Of a stretch of DNA of 64,000 bases, positions 16,789 to 25,010 are shown piece after piece. Numbering within the stretch: position 1 is the first letter of the stretch; every line of letters starts with the position of its first letter. The position numbers and the translations under genes are program-made. The stretch is from Lentihominibacter butyricus (GTDB lineage: Bacteria; Bacillota; Clostridia; Peptostreptococcales; Anaerovoracaceae). The notes beneath the pieces are model-generated. The model was given only the letters and a program-made list of their open reading frames with translations, was not told where the DNA came from and did no database searches. The stretch is from NCBI RefSeq assembly GCF_025567305.1, contig NZ_JAOQJP010000007.1, positions 62,001-126,000 on the forward strand, in the 5' to 3' direction.

Positions 16789-18348
16789 GTGACATTAAAA
16801 ACTTATGAACTGGGACGCTATTACAGGCATCTGCAAAGCTGCGGGCTTGTTGAAAAGTGCAGCGCCGATCAGGCACAGATGCTGCAGCAGATAGAATATA
16901 TTTCGTTCGACTCCAAGGATATAAGGGAGAATACGCTGTTTATATGCAAGGGAGCGCATTTCTCTCCGAAATACCTTCAGGACGCGGTGCTCTCGGGCGC
17001 TGTGGCATACATATCGGAAACGCCTTATGATCCTGGCGATGCAGGCGATGTGCCGCATATCATCGTAAGCGATATACGCGCCGCCATGGCGGAGATCGCA
17101 GGGATATTTTACGACAACATATGGCAGAAGCTTCATATGATAGGCATCACAGGAACCAAAGGCAAGTCGAGCACTGCATTCTTTGTGAAATACATCATCG
17201 ATGAGTATATGAAGAATACAGGAGGACATGAGTCGGCAGTGATATCAGGGATCAACAATTATGACGGGGTGATCGATGAGGAATCACATCTGACTACGCC
17301 TGAATCGTTTGAGATCTACAGGCACATGTACAATGCCGTGAACAGCGGCATAGAATATCTTACTATGGAGGTGTCGAGTCAGGGTCTGAAATATGACAGG
17401 ACGAGAGGAATAATCTATGATATAGGGTGTTTCCTGAACATAGGAAACGACCATATAAGCGGCATAGAGCACAGCAGCCTTGAGGACTATCTGAGATCGA
17501 AGCTCATCCTCTTCTCGCAGAGCATGACGGTGTGCATCAATTCGGGTTCCGACAAGATCGGGCAGATCATGGCGGCGGCGGAAAAAGTGCGCGCAGACAA
17601 TGAGGCCAGGGGCATCGATATGCCGGAGATCGTCACTTTCGGACATGAGTCAGAGGACGATTACTTCGTATATGATATAACGAGCCCAAAAGGCGAAAGC
17701 GGCAGCATCACATTCAGCGTGAAAGCGCCGGGCTTTGACGAAAGGTTCGAGCTTTCCATGAGAGGGCTGTTCAATGTCGACAATGCACTTGCCGCGATCG
17801 CGATGACATCATGTCTCGGGATACCGGTGGAGTACATAAAGGCCGGACTGAAAAAAGCGAGAGTCAGCGGCAGGATGGAGTTCTTCACCAGCAGTAAACG
17901 AGGCTACAGCGTGATAGTCGACTATGCTCACAACCAGATGAGCTTTGAGACGCTGTTCCGGTCTGTGAAGAAGGAATTCCCCGGCAAGAAGATCTCGATC
18001 GTGTTCGGATGTCCGGGAGGAAAGGCGCAGAACAGGAGACAGGAGCTCGGCGATATCGCCGGAAAGTATGCGGACATGGTGTATCTGACTGAAGAGGATG
18101 CAGGCGAGGAGCCGGTCGTGGACATCTGCAGGCAGATCGCGGATCATGTCAGCGCGAACGGGTGCCCTTTCCGGATCATAGAAGACAGAGGCGAGGCGAT
18201 AAGAAGTGCGATGCGCGATGCGGACAGCAATACTGTGATATTGCTGACCGGCAAGGGCCGTGAGACCAGACAGAAGCGCGGTCTCAGGTACGTGGACACT
18301 CCGTCCGACGTGGAATATGTTCAGGAAGTCCTCAGATTCGAATACTGA
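16789..18348 (+). CDS. MurE-family Mur ligase (L-lysine-type-like or accessory)
   Basis: The 519-residue ligase resembles UDP-MurNAc-L-Ala-D-Glu:diamino-acid ligase, which adds the third residue of the peptidoglycan stem using ATP. Seen: a small N-terminal UDP-binding domain, the P-loop GITGTKGKSS (about 119-128), LTMEVSSQGL, NIGNDHISGI, and the C-terminal-domain start VDYAHNQMSFETL. The DNPR motif of meso-diaminopimelate enzymes is replaced by TEEDAGEEP, and DYAHN resembles lysine-adding enzymes. It lies away from any mur/mra cluster, so it may be an accessory ligase. GTG start with GAGGA upstream. Confidence 0.85.
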   Translation: MTLKTYELGRYYRHLQSCGLVEKCSADQAQMLQQIEYISFDSKDIRENTLFICKGAHFSPKYLQDAVLSGAVAYISETPYDPGDAGDVPHIIVSDIRAAMAEIAGIFYDNIWQKLHMIGITGTKGKSSTAFFVKYIIDEYMKNTGGHESAVISGINNYDGVIDEESHLTTPESFEIYRHMYNAVNSGIEYLTMEVSSQGLKYDRTRGIIYDIGCFLNIGNDHISGIEHSSLEDYLRSKLILFSQSMTVCINSGSDKIGQIMAAAEKVRADNEARGIDMPEIVTFGHESEDDYFVYDITSPKGESGSITFSVKAPGFDERFELSMRGLFNVDNALAAIAMTSCLGIPVEYIKAGLKKARVSGRMEFFTSSKRGYSVIVDYAHNQMSFETLFRSVKKEFPGKKISIVFGCPGGKAQNRRQELGDIAGKYADMVYLTEEDAGEEPVVDICRQIADHVSANGCPFRIIEDRGEAIRSAMRDADSNTVILLTGKGRETRQKRGLRYVDTPSDVEYVQEVLRFEY

Positions 18349-18390
18349 TATCGACCGGACGATACGGAAGAGAATGAAAAGCAGATAAGT

Positions 18391-18425
18391 AAAAGCCCGC
18401 AGGCTGTTGGCTGACGCGGGCTTTT
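18391..18425 (+). terminator. Terminator of the MurE-like gene
   Basis: AAAAGCCCGC pairs perfectly with GCGGGCTTTT (10 bp, 15-base loop). Its right half overlaps the predicted prmA promoter. Confidence 0.88.
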
Positions 18426-18435
18426 CTGGTATAAT
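18407..18435 (+). promoter_or_regulatory. Sigma-A promoter of prmA-rsmE, nested in the preceding terminator
   Basis: TTGGCT (18407-18412), 17-base spacer, TATAAT (18430-18435). The -35 box and spacer use the loop and right arm of the upstream terminator. Confidence 0.65.
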
Positions 18436-18468
18436 CGTAAATGCATATAAATTAGGAGGAACATAAAT

Positions 18469-19443
18469 ATGAAATACATTGAATTCAGGGTACGCGCGAG
18501 CAGACAGGGTGTGGAGCAGCTGACAGCTCTGTTCATGGCCAGGGGCATAGACAGCATATGTGTCGACGATCCGGCTGACATCCAGGATATCCTTGACAAG
18601 AAGAACGAATACGACTGGGACTATATCAACGATGACCTCAAGCAGGATCTCGAAAAGGAGCCTACAGTGTCCGTGTACTTTGAAGATACACCGGAGAACC
18701 GCGAGAAGATACAGGAACTCAAGATCGCAGTGATGATGCTCAAGAGCAAGGAGCTCGAAGGCGTGTTCGGCTGGGACGTGGATTTCGGCAGACTTTACGC
18801 GGAGGCAGTGCCGGTGGACGATGAAGACTGGAAGGACAAGTGGAAGGAAAACTTCAAGCCCACTAAGATAACCGAAAAACTTGTTGTGAAGCCTACGTGG
18901 GAGGAGTATCAGGCTGCAGACGGTGAAGTAGTGCTGCAGATAGACCCGGGAATGGCTTTCGGCACGGGGACGCATGAGACGACGTCGCTCTGCCTGAAGC
19001 TGATGGAAAAGTATCTCGGAGACGATCCTGCAGGCAAGACTGTGCTTGACGTCGGCTGCGGATCCGGCATACTGTCGATCGCTGCGGCGCTTCTCGGCTG
19101 CAGAGAAGTCACCGGCATAGAGATCGACGAGGACGCAGTCAATGTAGCAGGTGAAAACGTTGCTCTGAACGAAGTGGCTGATGCTGTAAAGATCATGCAG
19201 GGCGATCTCGTGAAGGGCATAGATGTAAAGGCTGACATCATCGTGGCGAACCTGATGGCTGACCTTGTGATGATGCTTGCGGAAAGCGCAAAAGAGCACC
19301 TCGCAGATGGCGGTGTATTCATTTCATCGGGAATACTCGTGGAAAAGAGAGACAAGGTCGCAGAGGCTGTAAAGGCTGCAGGCTTTGAGATCGTTGAGAT
19401 CGCGGAAGACGGCGAGTGGTGCGCGATCGTCGCAAGAGGATAG
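18469..19443 (+). CDS. prmA: Ribosomal protein L11 methyltransferase
   Basis: The 324-residue enzyme trimethylates L11 using S-adenosylmethionine. The N-terminal L11-recognition domain fills about residues 1-150; the Rossmann methyltransferase follows, with IDPGMAFGTGTHETT (about 161-175), motif I VLDVGCGSGILSIAA (about 190-205) and IVANLMADL in place of NPPY. AGGAGG precedes the ATG. Three bases separate it from rsmE; prmA-rsmE is a common Firmicutes pair, often just after dnaJ, here displaced about 5.6 kb by MATE, MerR and Mur genes. Confidence 0.96.
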   Translation: MKYIEFRVRASRQGVEQLTALFMARGIDSICVDDPADIQDILDKKNEYDWDYINDDLKQDLEKEPTVSVYFEDTPENREKIQELKIAVMMLKSKELEGVFGWDVDFGRLYAEAVPVDDEDWKDKWKENFKPTKITEKLVVKPTWEEYQAADGEVVLQIDPGMAFGTGTHETTSLCLKLMEKYLGDDPAGKTVLDVGCGSGILSIAAALLGCREVTGIEIDEDAVNVAGENVALNEVADAVKIMQGDLVKGIDVKADIIVANLMADLVMMLAESAKEHLADGGVFISSGILVEKRDKVAEAVKAAGFEIVEIAEDGEWCAIVARG

Positions 19444-19446
19444 CCG

Positions 19447-20235
19447 ATGAGAAGGTTTTTCGTTCCGCCTGAAAACGTAGGTGAGAATACGATAATCATA
19501 GACGACAGGAATGATCTGCATCATATGATAAAGGTGCTGAGGCTCTCGGAGGGCGACCGCATAGCGATTTCCGACTCGCAGGAATGGGAGTATCAGGCGG
19601 AGCTGGTGCGTCTCGACAGCGACGGTGCCGAGGCCGCGATACTGGACAAGCAGAAGTTCACAGCCGAGCCGGAAACGAAGATAACGCTGTTTCAGGGGAT
19701 ACCGAAGCAGGGGAAGATGGAGCTGATTGTGCAGAAAGCTGTGGAGCTCGGAGCCAGCGATATCGTGCCTGTGTTCATGAAACGGACGGTGGTCACTGAC
19801 AAAGGCAACTTCGGTAAGAAGATACAGCGATGGCAGAAGATATCGGATGAAGCGGTGAAGCAGTGCAAGCGCGGGGTGATCCCGGAGGTGCACGATGCCG
19901 TGAAGATGGACGAGGCGATCAGCCGGTTCAGCGGGTTCGATATGGTGCTGTTCCCTTATGAAAACGAGCTGGGAACGACGATCAAGGATGTGCTGCGGGC
20001 GGCTGTTTCGCAGGGCTGCGATGGCAGCGCCGATGGTCCTGATGATGCAAAGCCTGCGGGCAGGCCTGTAAGCGTGGCTGTCATGATTGGCCCGGAGGGC
20101 GGATTTTCTGACGAAGAGGCAAAGGCTGTAGTAGAGGCCGGAGGACTTTCGGTGTCGCTCGGCAAGACGACGCTGAGGACGGAGACTGCGGGACTTGCAG
20201 CGATAGCGATGATAATGTACGAGCTGGAGCTTTAG
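19447..20235 (+). CDS. rsmE: 16S rRNA (uracil-1498-N3)-methyltransferase
   Basis: The 262-residue SPOUT methyltransferase has an N-terminal PUA-like domain (MRRFFVPPENV...) and the trefoil-knot catalytic domain with VMIGPEGGFSDEE and the terminal SLGKTTLRTETAGLAAIAMI motif. It modifies U1498 in the decoding centre. Just before the GPEGG motif there is an unusual hydrophilic insertion (about residues 189-209, rich in Gly, Asp, Ala, Pro) not expected in the family. Co-transcribed with prmA. Confidence 0.95.
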   Translation: MRRFFVPPENVGENTIIIDDRNDLHHMIKVLRLSEGDRIAISDSQEWEYQAELVRLDSDGAEAAILDKQKFTAEPETKITLFQGIPKQGKMELIVQKAVELGASDIVPVFMKRTVVTDKGNFGKKIQRWQKISDEAVKQCKRGVIPEVHDAVKMDEAISRFSGFDMVLFPYENELGTTIKDVLRAAVSQGCDGSADGPDDAKPAGRPVSVAVMIGPEGGFSDEEAKAVVEAGGLSVSLGKTTLRTETAGLAAIAMIMYELEL

Positions 20236-20248
20236 ATCCGGCCGGAGA

Positions 20249-20357
20249 ATATATGAAGCTCCTGCGGGGATACCTGGATGCCGATCTACAGATCGACAGA
20301 TATATGAAACCCTTTTCAGGGATACCTTTATGCCGGCTTTCAGCCGACAAATATATG
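20249..20357 (+). ncRNA. Tandem 51-nt two-hairpin element, candidate structured RNA leader
   Basis: Two adjacent 51-nt units (20249-20299, 20300-20350) and the start of a third (20351-20357) each begin ATATATG. Each unit has hairpin A, the block GGATACCTnnATGCC, hairpin B, then CGACA. Hairpin B pairs CGATC with GATCG in unit 1 and CGGCT with AGCCG in unit 2, so three base pairs change in a compensatory way. The conserved blocks sit one base out of register between units, which argues against conservation at the protein level. The third ATATATG ends next to the ribosome site of the dehydrogenase gene. I recognise no known riboswitch class. Confidence 0.5.
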
Positions 20358-20360
20358 TAA
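20253..20360 (+). CDS. Possible 35-residue leader peptide inside the tandem element
   Basis: An ATG preceded by GGAG (5-base spacing) opens a 35-codon frame through both 51-nt units, ending in TAA 12 bases before the dehydrogenase start. Each repeat ends in Tyr-Met. Because the repeat period is a multiple of three, openness in unit 1 partly guarantees openness in unit 2. The protein-level similarity between units is weak, so the RNA reading of this region is preferred, but a translated leader is possible. Confidence 0.25.
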   Translation: MKLLRGYLDADLQIDRYMKPFSGIPLCRLSADKYM

Positions 20361-20372
20361 CGGAGGTGTGTT

Positions 20373-21284
20373 ATGAAGTGTGTTTTTCTGGACTGCGCGA
20401 TAATAAATCCGGGAGATATTTCCTGGGAAAAGCTGCAGTCGACAGTGGAATTCGAATACTATGACAGGACTGCGCCTGATCAGATCGCAGAGCGTCTCAA
20501 AGGTGCTGAAGGCGTGTTCATAGACGGTACTGCGCTGACGAGAGAGATCATGGAGTCGTGTTCCGATCTGAAATACATAGGCATAGCTGCGACAGGCTAT
20601 AATCATGTCGACCTCGATGCGGCGAAAGAGCTCGGCATAGCGGTGACGAACGTCTCCGGCTATGCGGCAGATGCAGTAGCTCAGCATGCCATCGCGCTGC
20701 TCCTTTACATAACGAACAAAATACAGATCTACAGCGATGCTGTCGCTGACGGCGAGTGGAACAGAGCCGAGGATTACACATTCATCAAGGCTCCGCTCAC
20801 GCTGCTTGCCGGAAAATCGATAGGCATAGTCGGATACGGTGCGATCGGAAAGCGTGTGGCTGAGATCGCCGAAGCGCTGGGAATGACTGTCAACATATAC
20901 AGCAGAGACAGGGAGGCAGCCATAGCATCCGATGTGCTCTCGCTGAACTGCCCTCTGACTAAGGAAAATGCAGGCATGATCGATGCCGGGTTCATCTCGA
21001 AGATGAAAGACGGTGCGATCCTGATCAACACGGCAAGAGGCGGACTTGTCGATGAATACGCGCTTGCAGCAGCGCTGAAATCAGGAAAGCTTGCGGGAGC
21101 AGGGCTCGATGTGCTCGCGTCGGAGCCGCCTGCGCCGGATGATCCGCTGGTAGGTCTTGAAAACTGTGTGATAACGCCGCACATCGGATTCATTCCGATC
21201 GAGGCGAGACAGCTGATAATCGACACGCTTGCAGAAAACCTGCAGAGCTTTATCGACGGCGGAGATCTGAACCGCATCGTGTAA
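20373..21284 (+). CDS. D-2-hydroxyacid dehydrogenase (glycerate/hydroxypyruvate reductase-like)
   Basis: A 303-residue NAD(P)-dependent oxidoreductase reducing a 2-oxoacid to a D-2-hydroxyacid. The nucleotide fold reads GIVGYGAIGKRVAEIAEALG (about 149-168). The catalytic triad is Arg in NTARGGLVDE, Glu in LASEPP and His in ITPHIGF. The exact substrate (glycerate, lactate, branched 2-oxoacid) cannot be told. GGAG upstream of the ATG. It lies directly behind the tandem RNA-like element, which suggests its expression is tuned post-initiation. Confidence 0.9.
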   Translation: MKCVFLDCAIINPGDISWEKLQSTVEFEYYDRTAPDQIAERLKGAEGVFIDGTALTREIMESCSDLKYIGIAATGYNHVDLDAAKELGIAVTNVSGYAADAVAQHAIALLLYITNKIQIYSDAVADGEWNRAEDYTFIKAPLTLLAGKSIGIVGYGAIGKRVAEIAEALGMTVNIYSRDREAAIASDVLSLNCPLTKENAGMIDAGFISKMKDGAILINTARGGLVDEYALAAALKSGKLAGAGLDVLASEPPAPDDPLVGLENCVITPHIGFIPIEARQLIIDTLAENLQSFIDGGDLNRIV

Positions 21285-21311
21285 AAGGTGCGTCATCGAG
21301 CGGACAGTCTG

Positions 21312-21429
21312 ACAGGCTGTCGGACTGCCGGAAGAGAATGAATGCTGCCGGACGGTCGGGAAACTTGGACTGCCAGTTGGGAATGCGTGCCGCAAGTCGG
21401 GAAACTCAGGCTGTCAGTCGAGAAATTCG
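21312..21429. repeat. Degenerate tandem repeats of about 20-25 bases
   Basis: About five imperfect copies of a unit near CTGCCAGTCGGGAAACT lie end to end between the dehydrogenase and deacetylase genes (clear copies begin near 21345, 21370, 21390 and 21411). The last copy runs into the stop and final codons of the deacetylase gene. No stem plus T-run terminator is evident, although two convergent genes meet here. Confidence 0.5.
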
Positions 21430-23291
21430 AAGAAATCTTCCGGAGATACGTCGGGAGGTCTGAGATGTCTTTTGATCCTGTAAAGACATGACGGCTCTCC
21501 TTTTTTGATGGTGCTGACGCCTTCGGTGCAGCTCAGCGTCGCCTTGAAGCCCATTTTGCGAAGCTCGGCGTCGGTGTTTTCGCTGAAGGCTCCGAACGGA
21601 TACGTGAAAGTCGTTGGCGCGACTCCGGTGACATACGCGATCTTGTCCTGAAGCGCCATCACATCTGAACACAGGAAGCTGTCGTAGGAGCTGTCGCTTT
21701 CGCCTTTCATCTGTGAGACTCCGTTCCGCTTTTCGTATGTGTGGCAGTCGTAGGAGTGGTTCTGTATCTCCCAGTATCCGGAAAGGTGCATCTCGAGGAT
21801 ATCGTCCCATGTCACGTGAGCGTAGCCCGGGTTGCGGTCGATGTTCTCGGAAAATTCGTCGGACATTTTTCCCACGACGGACAGGACCGCCTTCATGTTG
21901 TACTTTTTCAGGAGCGGATAGGCGTAATAGTAGTTGTTGTAGTATCCGTCGTCAAAGGTTATCACGATCGGATATTCCGGCAGGGTGCCGCTGCCTTCGG
22001 CGAATGCGATGACTTCCTTCATGAACACAGGAGTGTAGCCTTTCTTTTTTATGTATTTCAGGTCTCTTTCGAAGAGATCAGGTGAGACTATGTATTTGTT
22101 GTTCTTTTTGTTTTCTTTCAGTATCGCGTGATACATTATCACAGGCAGCTCGATCTCGTCGGAGTCGGAGACATCTGCAGATGCTTCTTTTTCCTTGAGG
22201 TAGAAGTTCTCTTCTATGAACTGATATTTTCGTTCGTATCTGCCGGTATCCTCGTTTTTTATCACGGTGCATCTGTGTGATGAAAGCAGTTTCGTGATGG
22301 AGTAAAGGTCGATCCATATCTGCGTCGGGCTGTCCTTTGCGTCTTCGTCGAATATCAGCTGCATGCCGAAATGGAGATGAGGTGTGTCGATGTTGTTCGT
22401 GTTTTCTTTGAGGCTGTAGCCGGTCTGCCCGGTGAATCCGATGACGTCACCTGCGGTCACGGCCGCTCCGATGTAAAGGTCATCGGCGTACGGGTCATCT
22501 TTTCGCAGATGAGCGTAGTAGTAATACCGCTGCTTGTCATAGCTTCTGATGCCGATCCGCCAGCCGCCGTACTGGTTCCAGCCGAGAGCCTCGATCGTGC
22601 CGCTTTCCACCGCGATGACGGGTGTGCCTGTCTCTGTCATCATGTCGTGACCGAGATGGCGCCTGCTGTATCCGTAGCTGCGGTTTTCTCCGAAGTCGTC
22701 AAAATCGGAGTAATAGAAACCGTCTGCTATCGGCGAGAATGCTTTGAGGCCGTATGCTTTTTTCCACGTGCCGTCCTGAGTCTGAGAAAGATCCCGGGCG
22801 TCCCGGCCGGCATCCTGTCCGGACTGCCCCTGATTTGCTGACGTGCTGTCAGCCGGGATCTTTATCTGATATTCGCCCAGCATGCCGCCGAGCACAGCGC
22901 TGTACGCTTTGTGGTAGTAATCGAAATACTTCATGTCTTTTGTGAGCGCAGCGACGGAACGCCCGCCCTTTATATCGGACACGAAGCTGTCCATGTCGGC
23001 AGCTTTGTATCCTGCAAAATCTCCTCCGTACCTGGCGCCGAGATATGCAAGGACATCTGTCCAGTCTACGTGCACGGGTTCGTCATACGTTTCGATATCG
23101 ATGTCCATGGCCTTTTTCAGCACGTCGTAAGGAATGTTGAATTCGACCCACCTGATGGGTTTTTCTGCGTCTGATGACGGCTTGCCGGTGATAGCCGGGA
23201 TATCGGCCGCGATCAGCGAGAATGCGACAGACAGAGCTGTGCAGAGTATAGTCAGGCCGGCCGCCAGGACTCTGCCTCTTTTCTTTTCCAT
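21414..23291 (-). CDS. Exported fusion of an M23 (LytM) peptidase and a NodB polysaccharide deacetylase
   Basis: This 625-residue protein has an N-terminal signal anchor (about residues 7-30), an unassigned domain, an M23 peptidase (about 205-330) with the zinc ligands HLGHD (about 211-215) and HLHFG (about 305), and a C-terminal carbohydrate esterase 4 domain (about 385-625) with TFDDG (about 444) and HSYDCH (about 511). The H-x4-H spacing resembles PgaB/IcaB poly-N-acetylglucosamine deacetylases more than the usual H-x3-H. Both active sites look intact, so it may cut wall peptide cross-links and deacetylate glycan. It is monocistronic and convergent with the dehydrogenase gene. Confidence 0.9.
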   Translation of the reverse strand: MEKKRGRVLAAGLTILCTALSVAFSLIAADIPAITGKPSSDAEKPIRWVEFNIPYDVLKKAMDIDIETYDEPVHVDWTDVLAYLGARYGGDFAGYKAADMDSFVSDIKGGRSVAALTKDMKYFDYYHKAYSAVLGGMLGEYQIKIPADSTSANQGQSGQDAGRDARDLSQTQDGTWKKAYGLKAFSPIADGFYYSDFDDFGENRSYGYSRRHLGHDMMTETGTPVIAVESGTIEALGWNQYGGWRIGIRSYDKQRYYYYAHLRKDDPYADDLYIGAAVTAGDVIGFTGQTGYSLKENTNNIDTPHLHFGMQLIFDEDAKDSPTQIWIDLYSITKLLSSHRCTVIKNEDTGRYERKYQFIEENFYLKEKEASADVSDSDEIELPVIMYHAILKENKKNNKYIVSPDLFERDLKYIKKKGYTPVFMKEVIAFAEGSGTLPEYPIVITFDDGYYNNYYYAYPLLKKYNMKAVLSVVGKMSDEFSENIDRNPGYAHVTWDDILEMHLSGYWEIQNHSYDCHTYEKRNGVSQMKGESDSSYDSFLCSDVMALQDKIAYVTGVAPTTFTYPFGAFSENTDAELRKMGFKATLSCTEGVSTIKKGEPSCLYRIKRHLRPPDVSPEDFFEFLD

Positions 23292-23358
23292 GAAAGACCT
23301 CCTGTGTGTTTTAATTAAAAATATGAAGACTTCCGCTGTTTTATGAATGCCGCGGGTG

Positions 23359-23367
23359 TGCTATAAT
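23359..23367 (+). promoter_or_regulatory. Extended -10 promoter of mtaB
   Basis: TGCTATAAT is an extended -10 element with no convincing -35; it ends 32 bases before the ATG. Confidence 0.5.
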
Positions 23368-23399
23368 TACCTGTAATACGATCAGCGGGAGGACAGACG

Positions 23400-24842
23400 A
23401 TGAAAGTTGCATTCCACACATTAGGATGTAAGGTTAACCAGTACGAAACAGAGGCGATCTCGGAGAAATTCAGGGAAAAGGGCTATCAGGTTGTGGACGA
23501 GAGGGAGTTCGCCGATGTATATATCATAAATACATGCACGGTCACATCGGTGGCCGACAAGAAGTCGAGACAGTACATAAGAAAAATGAAAAAGCTCAAT
23601 CCCGACAGCGTGGTCGCGGTGACTGGCTGCTATGCACAGATCAAGCCGGACGAAGTGTCGGCTGTAGAGGGTGTCGATATAGTGGCGGGCACCAATGAAA
23701 AGAGCCGCCTGACTGAATATGTCGAGGAATTCATGCAGGAGGGGCAGCGCCAGATCCATATCAAAGGCTATGAGGAACTGGACGCCTACGATGACATGGG
23801 AACGATCACGAACACGGAGAACAGGACGAGAGCGTATATCAAGATACAGGAGGGATGCAACAGGTTCTGTACCTACTGCGTCATCCCGTATGCGCGCGGC
23901 AGAGTGAGGAGCAGACCGCTCGGCGATATCGTGAGCGAAGCGAAGCAGCTCGTGGACGCCGGGTATAAGGAGATAGTCCTGACGGGCATAAACACTGCGC
24001 TTTACGATATGGAAAGCGACACGCGTGCTCGCGCAGGAAACGGTGCGGATGTCGGATGTGCAGCTGACGAGCATGTGGATGCAGCTGCAGGTCATGCCGG
24101 CGGTCCGGATGACGGGAACTCGAATGCTGACAGGCAGGAGACCGGGCAGCTGTACGGCGTCGAGAAGATAATCGCGGTGCTCGATGAGATGCCGGGTGAT
24201 TTCAGGATCAGACTGAGCTCGCTGGAGCCTGCAGTAGTGAATGCGGACTATGTGAAAAGACTGCTGAAATACCGCAGGCTGTGCCATCACCTGCATCTTT
24301 CGGCGCAGAGCGGCAGCGACAGCGTGCTCCGCGACATGAACAGGCCGTACGATCGCGAAGAGTACATGGAGATCGTGGATGTGCTGAGGTCGTTCGATCC
24401 GCTGTACGGACTGTCGACAGATATAATCGTGGGATTCCCCGGGGAAAAGGAGAAGGACTTCGAGGAAAGCTGCAGCCTCGTGCGGGAGTGCGCTTTCTGT
24501 AAAACGCATATATTCAAATACTCCAAAAGGCCGTTCACGAAAGCGGCGGAGATGAAGGGCCATGTCGCACCGCAGGTGAAAAACAGGCGAAGTGAGACGC
24601 TCCATCAGGCAGGAAAGGAAGCCTCACTGCAGTTCTTTGCAGCAAACAGCGGCAGCGAAGCGGTAGTGCTGGCGGAAGAGATCTACGAGGAGAAAAAACT
24701 GATAACCGGGTACACAGGAAACTATATAAAAGCGTATATAAAATATGAAGATCTGCAGGACGCCGAACGCATGCTCAACACCTTCGTGAAGGTACGGCTG
24801 CAGGAAGCATTCGAAGACGGCATGACGGCGGAGCTGGTGTGA
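23400..24842 (+). CDS. mtaB: tRNA t6A37 methylthiotransferase MtaB
   Basis: The 480-residue radical-SAM enzyme converts t6A37 to ms2t6A37 in ANN-decoding tRNAs. The N-terminal UPF0004 domain (FHTLGCKVNQYETEA, INTCTVTSVADKKSRQ, VTGCYAQI) holds the auxiliary-cluster cysteines. The radical-SAM motif is CNRFCTYCVIPYARGRVRSR (about 156-175), and a C-terminal TRAM-like region follows. About residues 205-250, between LTGINTALYDM and GVEKIIAVLDEM, is an Ala/Gly/Asp-rich low-complexity insertion unusual for the family (normally 430-450 residues). GGAGG ribosome site. Confidence 0.95.
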   Translation: MKVAFHTLGCKVNQYETEAISEKFREKGYQVVDEREFADVYIINTCTVTSVADKKSRQYIRKMKKLNPDSVVAVTGCYAQIKPDEVSAVEGVDIVAGTNEKSRLTEYVEEFMQEGQRQIHIKGYEELDAYDDMGTITNTENRTRAYIKIQEGCNRFCTYCVIPYARGRVRSRPLGDIVSEAKQLVDAGYKEIVLTGINTALYDMESDTRARAGNGADVGCAADEHVDAAAGHAGGPDDGNSNADRQETGQLYGVEKIIAVLDEMPGDFRIRLSSLEPAVVNADYVKRLLKYRRLCHHLHLSAQSGSDSVLRDMNRPYDREEYMEIVDVLRSFDPLYGLSTDIIVGFPGEKEKDFEESCSLVRECAFCKTHIFKYSKRPFTKAAEMKGHVAPQVKNRRSETLHQAGKEASLQFFAANSGSEAVVLAEEIYEEKKLITGYTGNYIKAYIKYEDLQDAERMLNTFVKVRLQEAFEDGMTAELV

Positions 24843-24919
24843 CGGGCGAAGTCGGAACGTGACGGTTTTTTGAAAAAGCGACGGCCGATGAAACGGCAGC
24901 GGGGATATAGAATGCAAGA

Positions 24920-24994
24920 AAAAATACACCATGGCGATGGGTGTGCTCAATGTCTGATTGACAGCGGGCATGCCGGATCGGATGGTGTATTTTT
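24920..24994. terminator. Bidirectional terminator between mtaB and the amidohydrolase gene
   Basis: Perfect 13-bp arms AAAAATACACCAT (24920-24932) and ATGGTGTATTTTT (24982-24994) with a 49-base internal segment that can fold further. T-runs follow on both strands, fitting two convergent genes. Confidence 0.75.
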
Positions 24995-25010
24995 GTGGGT
25001 AGATGGATTC

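Noticed and set aside
17809..19299. 496-codon open frame antisense to the murE-like gene and prmA
   Set aside because: It spans a strong terminator and promoter and two well-supported genes on the other strand, and its composition is His/Leu/Val-rich shadow type.
20249..20357. Identification of the tandem element as a known riboswitch (glycine, guanidine-II, c-di-GMP, THF, preQ1)
   Set aside because: None of the consensus loops or cores I remember for these classes is present; kept as an unnamed RNA-like element.
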